NCBI GenBank assembly: GCA_030340625.1
Contig: JAOPHQ010002314.1
Location: forward strand, 23,501-87,500
Direction of reading: 5' to 3'
DNA length: 64,000 nucleotides
Origin: Merluccius polli
Taxonomy: Eukaryota > Chordata > Actinopteri > Gadiformes > Merlucciidae
Numbering within the stretch: the first letter of the stretch is position 1; every line of letters starts with the position of its first letter. The position numbers and the translations under genes were made by a program. The notes under the pieces are model-generated. The model was not told the origin of the DNA and did no database searches. It was given only the letters and a program-made list of their open reading frames with translations. This document shows, piece by piece, positions 34,876 to 45,310 of this stretch.

Positions 34876-35862
34876 CTAACATTTCAGATGCTTCTTGCTG
34901 GTCATGTCATTCCAGATGCGGTGCATCTCTTCGGGGGAGATCTGGTGGACGGTGACGATGCGGCGATAGCGGCAGAGGCTGTACGCCATCTTCCAGTGGT
35001 TGAAGCCGCTGTTCTGGAAGGGGTGGATGCCCAGCTTGCGCAGGCACACGCCCACGTACACGTCCTCCAGGTGCAGCAGCCTGGTGTGCAGCGACGTGTT
35101 GTAGATGAGCTCCGCCACGTCCGCCGAGAACACGTAGCCGGTGCCCGAGCAGAAGGGCGGGTACTTGCTGTCCGGGTACAGGTCCCTGGGCATGTACCAC
35201 TTGCTGCGCATGTCCCGGATCGGCCCGCCGTTGATCACGTAACCCGTGAAGTAGCGGCGCCGCGGCTTGGTGGCGGGCTTCAGCAGGTTGTAGATCAGGT
35301 TCTCCATGTTGACGAAGATGTCGCTGTCGGTCTTCAGGACGTACTGGGCCTTGGGGCAGAAGGTGGCCACCCAGCGCATGCCCATCATGGTCTTCAGCGT
35401 CAGGTTGTGGTACGAGTCCACAAAGTCCTCCACCACCATGTCGTGGAAGATCTGGCTCTCCTGCTCCACCATCTGGTTGAGCACGGCGTCGGCGTTGCGG
35501 CCCAGCAGGAAGAGCGTGACGACGCGCACGTCGGCGAACGTGCTCTCGTCGCCCCAGGTCTCCCGGATGGCCTGGCGCGCGTCAAACTCCTTGTGGGTGG
35601 TGCTGATGAGGATGACCAGGAAGGGCACCTCCGCCTCGCACTTCCGGTCCTCGTTGATGAGGTAGTCGAAGTCGTGCGGGTTGAGGGAGCGCGTGCGGAC
35701 GTTGCCGAGCGTGCCGTTCTTCGGCTGCTTGCCCGTCTGGCGCACGGGGATGCTCAGCTGGCCCGCGTAGGAGGAGGAGGGCCGCGTGACGCTCAGATAC
35801 CACAGAGCACTCGCCCAGCACACCACGGTCAGAAGGTAGAGGCAGGAGACCTTCGAAGGCAT
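34876..35862 (-). CDS. b3galt1: b3galt1, beta-1,3-galactosyltransferase 1 (single coding exon)
   Basis: Golgi type II membrane glycosyltransferase (family GT31) that adds galactose from UDP-Gal in beta-1,3 linkage to GlcNAc. The protein is 328 residues (human about 326), begins MPSKVSCLYLLT and ends KKHLKC. It has a short cytosolic N-terminus, signal-anchor helix at about residues 5-25, a stem, then the GT31 catalytic domain with VILISTTHKEFDARQAIRET (83-102), the DxD metal-site DSD at 179-181, and EDVYVG at 266-271. N-glycosylation sequons lie at 49, 153 and 255. The ATG at 35862 was chosen because it sits in a near-perfect Kozak context (GCCGCCATGC) and matches the family start; the frame stays open 21 codons further, but that extension has no ATG. 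It is convergent with abcb11, about 24 kb apart. Third codon positions are very GC-rich. No defect is seen. Confidence 0.97.
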   Translation of the reverse strand: MPSKVSCLYLLTVVCWASALWYLSVTRPSSSYAGQLSIPVRQTGKQPKNGTLGNVRTRSLNPHDFDYLINEDRKCEAEVPFLVILISTTHKEFDARQAIRETWGDESTFADVRVVTLFLLGRNADAVLNQMVEQESQIFHDMVVEDFVDSYHNLTLKTMMGMRWVATFCPKAQYVLKTDSDIFVNMENLIYNLLKPATKPRRRYFTGYVINGGPIRDMRSKWYMPRDLYPDSKYPPFCSGTGYVFSADVAELIYNTSLHTRLLHLEDVYVGVCLRKLGIHPFQNSGFNHWKMAYSLCRYRRIVTVHQISPEEMHRIWNDMTSKKHLKC

Positions 35863-36120
35863 GGCGGCGTTCACTCGGGGCTGCGGCGTTACCACGGGCG
35901 ACGGCACGGGGAACGCAGAGGCCACGCCGCCATGGGGCGTCCTACTCAGGAGCGGCGCCGCTGGAGGCTGCCTCCGCGAGGGCGTCGGGACATCGACGTT
36001 AGGACGAGGCGCGCGGCCGGGCCTCGGGGATCCGACTGGAGAGCAGCGGCGCCGGTAATTCCTATCGGACCCATGGCGCCACCGCCGCCGCCGCCGCGCA
36101 TTTCGTTCCGCCGCAAGAAG
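34888..36120. promoter_or_regulatory. CpG-rich segment over b3galt1 coding exon
   Basis: Visibly dense in CpG and GC compared with the A/T-rich flanks. Because this is the terminal exon, the richness probably reflects coding GC bias rather than a start-site island; a quantitative CpG measure was not made. Confidence 0.45.
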
Positions 36121-36145
36121 GTCCCGCGGCGGTCCCCGAATGCAT
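35863..36145 (-). other. b3galt1 5' leader in the coding exon, with two upstream ORFs
   Basis: On the minus strand, a pyrimidine tract followed by TCGTTTACAG marks a probable splice acceptor, so the last exon likely starts at 36145. From there an upstream ORF (ATGCATTCG..., 27 codons) ends at a TAG near 36062, and a second starts at ATG 36074 and runs to 35946. A CGG-rich run sits at about 36078-36098. Earlier noncoding exons lie at higher coordinates and were not identified. Confidence 0.6.
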
Positions 36146-36951
36146 CTGTAAACGACACAAAAAAAGGAAGAGGGGGGAACAAAAAAAAGGACGCGGTCAA
36201 TAGAAATGCTAATTCGAGTAAGTCAAGGCCACTTCTATGTCTAATACGTAGTGGAGGCTTTTGTGAGGCTTTGCATACATCAACTCGACGTTGGTCCCCG
36301 CATGGCACACATTCTCCCACTGAATACGCAAAGAAGTTTGGCCGGCTCCTATGAAGTAGGGTTTTTTTTTTTGTCTCGGGTGCCACAGTGACCACCGGGG
36401 GCCAGGATCTATTGATATGAACCCCCACCCCGCCCACCCCGCCCACGTGCTGTCGCTCTTATCCTGTAGGCCCCACACCCCCCCCCCCCCTCCCCCCACG
36501 CTCCTCCTTTCCTGGCAAGGTAGGAGATAGGGGAGCCGAGAGAGAACGAGAGAGAGAGATGGGGGAGAGGTAGGGGGAGCGAGAGACGGAGAGGGAGAGG
36601 AGGAGGAGAGGAAAGGGAGCGCAAGAGAGCGAGGGGGGGGGGGCGATCGAGAGATTGCTTGGCTCTCCGTTTGTGTCTCTCCCGTCATCTCCGAACACGA
36701 AAAAAACTCACAACGCACCGTAATGACTTTTCTCATGTTCCTGTTCCTGGGAGAAGAGAAAAAAAAAAAAGTTGTCCTTTATTATGTCCTCCTGTATTAT
36801 TATGGATGTATGCTCACATCCCCAGGAAGATGGTTGATGAGAATTTCCGCTTGGGCGGACAAACATGCATGCTTGTAAGGTAGGAGACACGGTTAATCGG
36901 ATCATTCCTACGGCAGTGTGCGAAGAAACTCATTTACATATTATATATATT
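36146..36951. other. b3galt1 upstream intron: poly-C and GA tracts
   Basis: Poly-C at about 36477-36490, a GA-rich tract at about 36530-36640, and poly-G near 36634-36643. No exon was recognised. Confidence 0.6.
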
Positions 36952-37128
36952 TGTGTGTGTGTTTGTGTGTGTGTGTTTGTTGGCGTATTTGAGTTCATGT
37001 GGTGTTTGTTGTGTGTGTGTGTGTGTGTGTGTTGGTGTATATATGTTCATGTGGCGCTTGTTGATTGTGTGTGTGTGTGTGTGTATGTGTGTGTGTGTTG
37101 GTGTATATATGTTCATGTGGCGCTTGTT

Positions 37129-37167
<39 letters not shown>

Positions 37168-37512
37168 CGTGTGTATGTGTGCATGTGTATGTGTATATAT
37201 GCGTGTGTGTGTGTGTGTGATTTCAGATTCACAGCATTTCGAGAGCAACATAAGGACCGAATTTGTAGCAAAAGCTGACCATTAATTCATCTCTCCTTCA
37301 GTAAGATTGGACCGTGACTTTAAACAGTACAGTTAATATGTTCTGAAGCAGTGTTGCTGCTCTTATCTGAACTGTAGCTCACAGACCAGGATGAGTGTGT
37401 GTGTGTGTGTGTGTGTGTGTAAATGTCTGTGAGTAGGTGTGTGTGTGTTTGTGTGTGTGTGTGTGCGTGTGTAAATGTATGAGTAGGTGTGTGTGTGTGT
37501 GTTTGTGTATGC

Positions 37513-37544
<32 letters not shown>

Positions 37545-37716
37545 GTAAATGTATGAATAGGTGTGTGTATGTGTGTTTGTGTATGTGTGTGTGTGTGTGT
37601 GCGTGTGCAAATGTATGAGTAGGTGTGTGTGTATGTGTGCGTGTATACGTGTGTGTGTGTGTAAATGTGTGTGTGTGTGTGTACATGTGTGTGTGTGTGT
37701 GTACATGTGTGTGTGT
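36952..37716. repeat. TG microsatellite with embedded minisatellite units
   Basis: Two TG-rich stretches (36952-37220 and 37387-37716). The first has three units containing TTCATGTGGYGYTTGTTG; the second has four units containing GTAAATGTMTGARTAGGTG. Cys/Val and His/Thr ORFs on the two strands are artefacts. Confidence 0.9.
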
Positions 37717-37801
37717 GAAGGGTGGGTGGCTGTGTGAGGATGCCTTTGCTCTCGCGCATCGCTGATGAAGATGAGAAGATCCCATTAGAGATAGGGTGGG
37801 T

Positions 37802-37834
<33 letters not shown>

Positions 37835-38000
37835 CAGAAGCAGCCCAGATGCTCAGACGCAGTGTGTCGTGGAGTCGCGAGATGGAGGAGATGAAGGAGG
37901 TGCCTTGTTCTCCTTTCATCAACCTTCTGAATCCCTCCCTCTGTCCCACACTGCTGGCGTTGCTCCTTTTCATCATGGCTCTGTGGTCTCTCTCTCTCTC

Positions 38001-38043
<43 letters not shown>

Positions 38044-38135
38044 TTCCTCTCTCTCCTCTCTTTCCTCTCTCTCTCTCTCCTCTCTCTTTCCTCTCTCTCC
38101 TCTCTCTCCTCTCTTTCCTCTCTCTCTCTCCTCTC

Positions 38136-38200
<65 letters not shown>

Positions 38201-38440
38201 TCTCTTTCTCTCTCCCTTTCTTTCTTGTCGTTTCTTCCTCTGTCGAGTACCTCCCTCTCTTCCATTTGATCTCAATCTGGTGCTCTGTCTTTCTCTTTCA
38301 TTCCCTCTCACCCTCTGTCAGATCTCTCTCTCTCTCTCCTCTTTTTCACTCCAGTACTTTCTCTCTCACTCTTTCCTGCTGCTCTCTCTCTATCACTTAT
38401 GCCACAGTCTCTCTGTCTGTAACATTATCCCTCTGTCTCT
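37717..38440. repeat. TG then CT homopyrimidine tract
   Basis: (TG)n at 37801-37831, then 37986-38222, an almost uninterrupted C/T tract of about 235 bases with CTCTCTCC/TTCC variants, then scattered CT to about 38440. Ser/Leu ORFs (up to 252 codons) and Arg/Glu ORFs are artefacts. Confidence 0.93.
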
Positions 38441-38944
38441 CTACCTCTGCCCCGCCCTCTTTAACGCTATAACTTTCTGAATCTCAAAGTCAAAATCAGT
38501 GTTTTTAGTTATCCAACACATTGTATAACGCAGGGTCATTCTGAACAGTGAACTTCTTAGGACATGGCAGCAACAATTATGTAGTTGGCATCGAACAAAA
38601 ATATATACAATTTTAAAAACAGTCATAAACAAGGGCAAAAGTAGCAAAAGAAAATGGCAGCAATAACACAAATATACAAAACAGTAAAAAAACTAAAAAA
38701 AACACAACACAAGCAGCAGTTCCAGGGACTGTAAGGATGGGGAATATGGACAATGGGAATACAAGTATTAAATATTATAAATATAAAGTGTAGGAGTGCC
38801 GATGAATATGAACATCGAATGGTGGTGGTGTGGATTAGCGTGGCTGATGGAGATGCCTGATGGCCTGGGGGAAAAAAACAGTTTGAGTCTGGTCGTCGGT
38901 GGCAGTGTGCTCTCCATGTTTTCCATGCTTTCCTAAGGCATCGT
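38441..38944. other. intergenic, nothing recognised
   Basis: A/T-rich unique sequence without a gene or clear repeat. Confidence 0.6.
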
Positions 38945-39912
<968 letters not shown>

Positions 39913-40338
39913 AGGCTTCTCAAGTATGGATGTAGCTATCATAGCTAATAGCCACTTTAGCTAGCCTTCTAGCATCCATTCTTTCCAACAGGTCAGTGCG
40001 GGGTAGCTAGCGCTCGAGGTATCGGGACAGAGAGATAGGGCCAAACCCTCGAAAAGGAGGACATTTTTGCAGGTTTCAGTGGAGCCAGAATAATATAGAA
40101 CACGGATCCGAAACGTACAACATACACCGTACCGCAGATATGTTGCGTGTTTATACAGTATGTTCCCTTATGCTTATCACGCTTATGGATTCATGGATTT
40201 CATCACTTAAATACGATAATAATAATAACATATTTTAAAGCAGATTCACTATATTTGATGGAACCAAAGTAAAAACATTAGCACAATAAGAACATGTCCA
40301 TAAATCCAAAACGTTTCATTACTCTGGTGTAATCAGCA

Positions 40339-40605
40339 TATAACTATATAGCTGTCTATTTGCTTAATGTCTGCCCTATAACTATATAGCTGTCTATTTG
40401 CTATATTTCTGCCCTATAACTATATAGATGTCTATTTGCTATATTTCTGCCCTATAACTATATAGCTGTCTATTTGCTATATTTCTGCCCTATAACTATA
40501 TAGCTGTCTATTTGCTATATTTCTGCCCTATAACTATATAGCTGTCTATTTGCTATATTTCTGCCCTATAACTATATAGCTGTCTATTTGCTATATTTCT
40601 GCCCC
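40339..40605. repeat. 38-bp minisatellite, about 7 units
   Basis: CTGCCC recurs at 40371, 40409, 40447, 40485, 40523, 40561 and 40599, an exact 38-bp period. Each unit reads TATAACTATATAGCTGTC then TATTTGCTATATTTCTGCCC. Confidence 0.95.
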
Positions 40606-40796
40606 TTCCTTTTTTGCCTGTAGGCCTACTTCTGTGTGCACTCTTGTGATATTTCCACACATTTGCAGTAGTGCTTTGACGCTGTCCACATCCTAGCTAT
40701 CATTGTTTAATGTGAACACCGATATAAGTTGCTGTTAATTTGATTGTTAGACAATTTGAAGTGAAATTGAATGATTTCAGTTCATGAGCACCAAGG

Positions 40797-41009
40797 CAGA
40801 GTGTGAATTACGGCGAGCTGAGCTCCCCTGAATGGGACTTTTTTTGGAGGGGGGTCTCTTTAATAGGATTATTGAGACATTTGACATTTCTCTGTATCAA
40901 ACTATAGGCTACTGTATCAAATATAATAAATCGTTTGGTCATATAACTGGTAAGTTATATAAAACCTCTATTTGCCGCCGAGGTCCCCCACGGTGTAATT
41001 CACACACTG
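40797..41009. mobile_element. short inverted-terminal-repeat MITE, 213 bp
   Basis: Termini CAGAGTGTGAATTAC and, inverted, CAGTGTGTGAATTAC (14 of 15 match). The CAG start and size suggest a hAT-type MITE, but the 8-bp flanks do not match, so the duplication is lost or the limits are slightly wrong. Confidence 0.65.
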
Positions 41010-41118
41010 GCCGTGACTGACTGCAAATTATTCACGCTCTGTGATTTAATACTACCATCCACAGTAAGTGCAATCAAACCAGCGCATCCTGCCAAAAGGC
41101 GTCTGTCTTTGTCATGCA

Positions 41119-41149
41119 TAGAGAGAGAGAGAGACAGAGAGAGACAGAG

Positions 41150-41192
<43 letters not shown>

Positions 41193-41235
41193 GACAGAGA
41201 GACAGACAGAGACAGAGAGAGAAAGTGAGAGAGAG
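41119..41235. repeat. GA/GACA microsatellite
   Basis: GAGA runs interrupted by GACAGA. 41236-41950 after it is unique A/T-rich sequence with no gene. Confidence 0.9.
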
Positions 41236-41950
41236 ACTGTAGGCTAGCAGTAGAACCAAGTTCAAATCGCGAGGGGAGGAATATGATCTGCTTCATGGGA
41301 GCATTTAGTGCTAAACTGTTTGCCTCCTTTTCAAGCAGAATGAGCCTCTTTAACATAAATCTGGAGATTTGGTCACTGTTTCCTGTGGGTCTTATCTTGT
41401 CCAAGACTCTTAATTAATAATAGTTTTCAAATAAATAATAAATAAAATAAAAGCATACAAAGAATAAAATAATGAATAACAGCTTTTGTGTGGAATAGTA
41501 TAATATAGTAATATAGTTATGGATAAATAAACAATATTTAGGGACTGTTTAAGATATTCATTTATTATCCTGTTTTTCACCTTTTCCTTCTTGAAACAGA
41601 AGAAAATAACTTTGCCAAAGGAATAGCATTTCGATACGTACATACCACGATTGTATGAAAAAAACACAACTGCAAGCTCAAAGTTTACTGCTTTAGATAA
41701 CAAATATGGGGCAAAAAATAAATCTTATACATTGGCACTATTTGACACTGTTTTGCTTACCAAACAGAAGACCGAAAAGCAACAACAACCAAAAAAACCC
41801 CCCAACCTGAAATCATTATAAATTCGACCGTTTTCTTTATCCAGGGCCCCTGAGGTCTGCGCCAGCAGGGAAAAAGAGTATAATAATTGTAGCATCGATT
41901 CAGCTGTCTGTATAATCAAGTGATCTTTTTTGAGTCAGAAGCGGCTCGCG

Positions 41951-43550
41951 AGGTGGTGAAGACGTAGGCGGGGCGGTGAAGACGTAGGCCGGGCGGTGGA
42001 GACGTAGGCGGGGCGGTGGAGATGTAGGCGGGGCGGTGGAGACGTAGGCGGGGCGGTGGAGATGTAGGCGGGGCGGTGGAGACGTAGGCGGGGCGGTGAA
42101 GACGTAGGCGGGGCGGTGAAGACGTAGGCGGGACGGTGAAGACGTAGGCGGGGCGGTGGAGACGTAGGCGGGATGGTGAAGACGTAGGCGGGGCGGTGGA
42201 GATGTAGGCGGGGCGGTGGAGACGTAGGCGGGGCGGTGGAGACGTAGGTGGGGCGGTGAAGACGTAGGCGGGGCGGTGGAGATGTAGGCGGGACGGTAGA
42301 GACGTAGGCGGGGCGGTGGAGACGTAGGCGGGGGCGGTGAAGACGTAGGCGGGGCGGTGGAGATGTAGGCGGGATGGTGAAGACGTAGGCGGGGCGGTGG
42401 AGATGTAGGCGGGGCGGTGGAGACGTAGGCGGGGCGGTGGAGACGTAGGTGGGGCGGTGAAGACGTAGGCGGGGCGGTGGAGACGTAGGCGGGGCGGTGA
42501 AGACGTAGGCGGGGGCGGTGGAGACGTAGGCGGGGCGGTGAAGACGTAGGCGGGGCGGTGGAGACGTAGGCGGGGCGGTGAAGACGTAGGCGGGGCGGTG
42601 GAGACGTAGGCGGGGCGGTGGAGACGTAGGCGGGGCGGTGAAGACGTAGGCGGGGCGGTGGAGACGTAGGCGGGGCGGTGGAGACGTAGGCGGGGCGGTG
42701 GAGACGTAGGCGGGGCGGTGGAGATGTACGCGGGGCGGTGGAGACGTAGGCGGGGCGGTGAAGACGTAGGCGGGGCGGTGAAGACGTAGGCGGGACGGTG
42801 GAGACGTAGGCGGGGCGGTGAAGACGTAGGCGGGGCGGTGGAGACGTAGGCGGGGCGGTGGAGACGTAGGGGGGGGCGGTGGAGACGTAGGCGGGGCGGT
42901 GGAGACGTAGGCGGGGCGGTGAAGACGTAGGCGGGGCGGTGGAGATGTAGGCGGGACGGTAGAGACGTAGGCGGGGCGGTGGAGATGTAGGCGGGGCGGT
43001 GGAGACGTAGGCGGGGCGGTGGAGACGTAGGCGGGGCGGTGAAGACGTAGGCGGGGCGGTGGAGACGTAGGCGGGGCGGTGGAGACGTAGGGGGGGCGGT
43101 GGAGATGTAGGCGGGGCGGTGGAGACGTAGGCGGGACGGTGAAGACGTAGGCCGGGCGGTGAAGACGTAGGAGGGGCGGGTGGAGACGTAGGCGGGGCGG
43201 TGGAGACGTAGGCGGGGCGGTGGAGACGTAGGCGGGGCGGTGGAGACGTAGGCGGGGCGGTGGAGACGTAGGCGGGACGGTGAAGACGTAGGCGGGGCGG
43301 TGGAGACGTAGGCGGGGCGGTGGAGACGTAGGGGGGGCGGTGGAGACGTAGGGGGGGCGGTGGAGACGTAGGCGGGGCGGTGGAGACGTAGGCGGGGCGG
43401 TGGAGACGTAGGCGGGGCGGTGGAGACGTAGGCGGGGCGGTGGAGACGTAGGGGGGGCGGTGGAGATGTAGGCGGGGCGGTGGAGACGTAGGCCGGGCGG
43501 TGAAGACGTAGGCGGGGCGGTGGAGACGTAGGCGGGGCGGTGGAGATGTA
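41951..43550. repeat. 20-bp GC-rich minisatellite, about 80 units
   Basis: Unit GACGTAGGCGGGGCGGTGGA, with A/G variation at the GTGGA/GTGAA position and C/T in GACGT/GATGT. A few units have one extra base. Nearly every unit carries GGGGCGG, an Sp1/KLF GC-box core. Three units equal 20 codons, so the minus strand is open in two frames (551 and 556 codons of a PPTSPPPRLRLHRPAYVSTA repeat). These are almost certainly not genes. Confidence 0.96.
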
Positions 43551-45000
43551 GCCATCTCTGTTACTGTTTTTTATGATAAACTCCATAATTAATTGCAGTC
43601 ATTAGTGAAGAGCGGTAGTGACCTTTGGGGGGGGGGGGGGGGGGTTTGCTTAGTGTGTTTGTGTGAGTGTACGTGAGTAAGAGAGAGAGAGAGAAATGCA
43701 GGAAGAGTGAGAGAGAACAGAGAGAGAGAGCGAGCGAGAGCGAGAGAGAGAGAGAGACAGAGAGAGAGAGAGACAGAGTGTGAGAGTGAGAGAGAGAGAG
43801 AGAGAGTCCTTCCATTTCCATGGTCAAATGCCTGTGGGTACCTTTTTCAAAGGGAGCATGTGTGTATGTGTGTGTGTGTGTGTGAAAAAAAAACCCTCTC
43901 ACACACCTTTGTGACAGATCAATCAAAACAGTGGCGCCAAGAGCTGACATCTTACACCAACGTTGACTCAGTTGAAATTCAAACAAATTAATGAGGGAAA
44001 AAAACCAAACGTCCAACAAACAAAACTCAGAAGGGTGTTTTCCCGCTCTTATCGGGGAGTCTGCCGAGTGCTGAAGTAAGCCAAGCTGTCAGATAAGCGG
44101 CGTTTGCCCATCACAACGTGGGATGTAGCGATTATATAAAAGCCATTTTTCATCCGCCCGCTGCCCCCCCCCCCCCTCCCACCCTCATGTCGCTTTCAAA
44201 AGAGAGTCAAGTACCGGAGAGGAAACAGAAAATAATCTCGACTTATGTACGACGGTGACAGGGAAAAAATAAAATGCATTATTCATCCCATAGCGAGTGC
44301 TTGAGAGGCGATATGTTCCCCGTGTCTGAGGAGACGTTTGGGGAAATATCATTTTTTTCTTTTTTTCCATGTCGAGTTATAAAGTGTCGCAGGACAAGGA
44401 TCGCTGGCTTGGGTCGCAGCGGTGAGGATTTTGGAGGTAGAGCTGAAGAGGCATGGCTACCGTCGCAGTTAGATAGCTTAGGGTTGAACAGTATATAATA
44501 TTTGCTTTCCTAGGATGGCGAAGGCAAGTTCCGCCCTAACCTTAACCCTAACCTTAACTATCTCTAACGTAATCCCTAAACTTAACCATCTCTAACCTAA
44601 TGCATAAACTTAACCATCTAACCAGCAACAATGAACAATTTATTAATGGAGACCTTTTCCTAAATGTAAACCTAAACATCATTTGCAACAGAAAATGGAG
44701 ACGTGGGGGGGACTCGAACTATAGGGTTCCTCACACCAATGAATTTATCAAAAACAAATTATCAACAGTTGCTTTAACCAGCTAAGTGTTGTGTGTCATC
44801 ACATTCTCATGTAATTATTCATGAGGTGCCTTCGCCATCCCAGGATTTTTCTTTTTGTGTGTGTGTGTGTGTGTGTGTGGGAATAGCGTGGCATTTAAAT
44901 AGTGTATAGTTGTTAGGCTATTAGCTGGTGTAGGCTTGAAGGGTGTGTAGCTACATAGTGTGGGCTTAAATAATATTGGGTTTGAATAGTGTGGAGTTAG
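43551..45000. other. intergenic: poly-G, GA tract, telomere-like segment
   Basis: Poly-G at 43628-43643, GA mosaic at about 43680-43806, poly-C near 44164-44176, and CCCTAACCTTAACCCTAACC-like degenerate repeat at about 44533-44620. A TG run ends near 44879. No gene. Confidence 0.65.
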
Positions 45001-45310
45001 ATAGTGTGGGTTGACTATGTAAGGAGTAAATCACTCCAGGGTGTCCCATTATTGGAAAATAATGTACGACGGGGGTGGTGGTGATGTGGCCGAGGCGAAG
45101 CCGAGGTTGCTTACCACCGCTAAGTATTTATTCCGCTTCTCCAACAGTTTCCAACAATGATTAGATATTAGTTATTTTCATTTATAACGTAATTGTTTTT
45201 TTTTTATCAACTTTAAGTAGCTGAAATGATAAAATATTCTTCCGTGGTGCATGAGCATGTTGTTTTTGCAGTATTTATTCACCCGGGCCGTGGTATAATG
45301 CAGAGTTAAC
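45001..45310. mobile_element. degenerate MITE-like element
   Basis: GTCCCATTATTGGAAAATAA at the left and CCCGGGCCGTGGTATAATG at the right, similar to the pieces at about 27900 and 29940. Termini are not clean. Confidence 0.4.

Noticed and set aside
35863..35925. 21-residue N-terminal extension of B3galt1
   Set aside because: The extended frame has no ATG (its first codon would be GTG), and the ATG at 35862 has a strong Kozak context and the family N-terminus.
34888..36354. 488-codon plus-strand ORF opposite b3galt1
   Set aside because: It is the antisense shadow of a GC-rich coding exon; the b3galt1 frame on the minus strand is a clear family match.
37722..38480. Ser/Leu-rich ORFs of 252 and 222 codons and Arg/Glu ORFs opposite
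   Set aside because: They are translations of (CT)n and (GA)n microsatellites.
41900..43586. Two minus-strand ORFs of 551 and 556 codons encoding a Pro-rich 20-residue repeat
   Set aside because: Both are translations of a 20-bp DNA minisatellite in different frames. Openness follows from the unit lacking stops; there is no unique coding sequence at either end.
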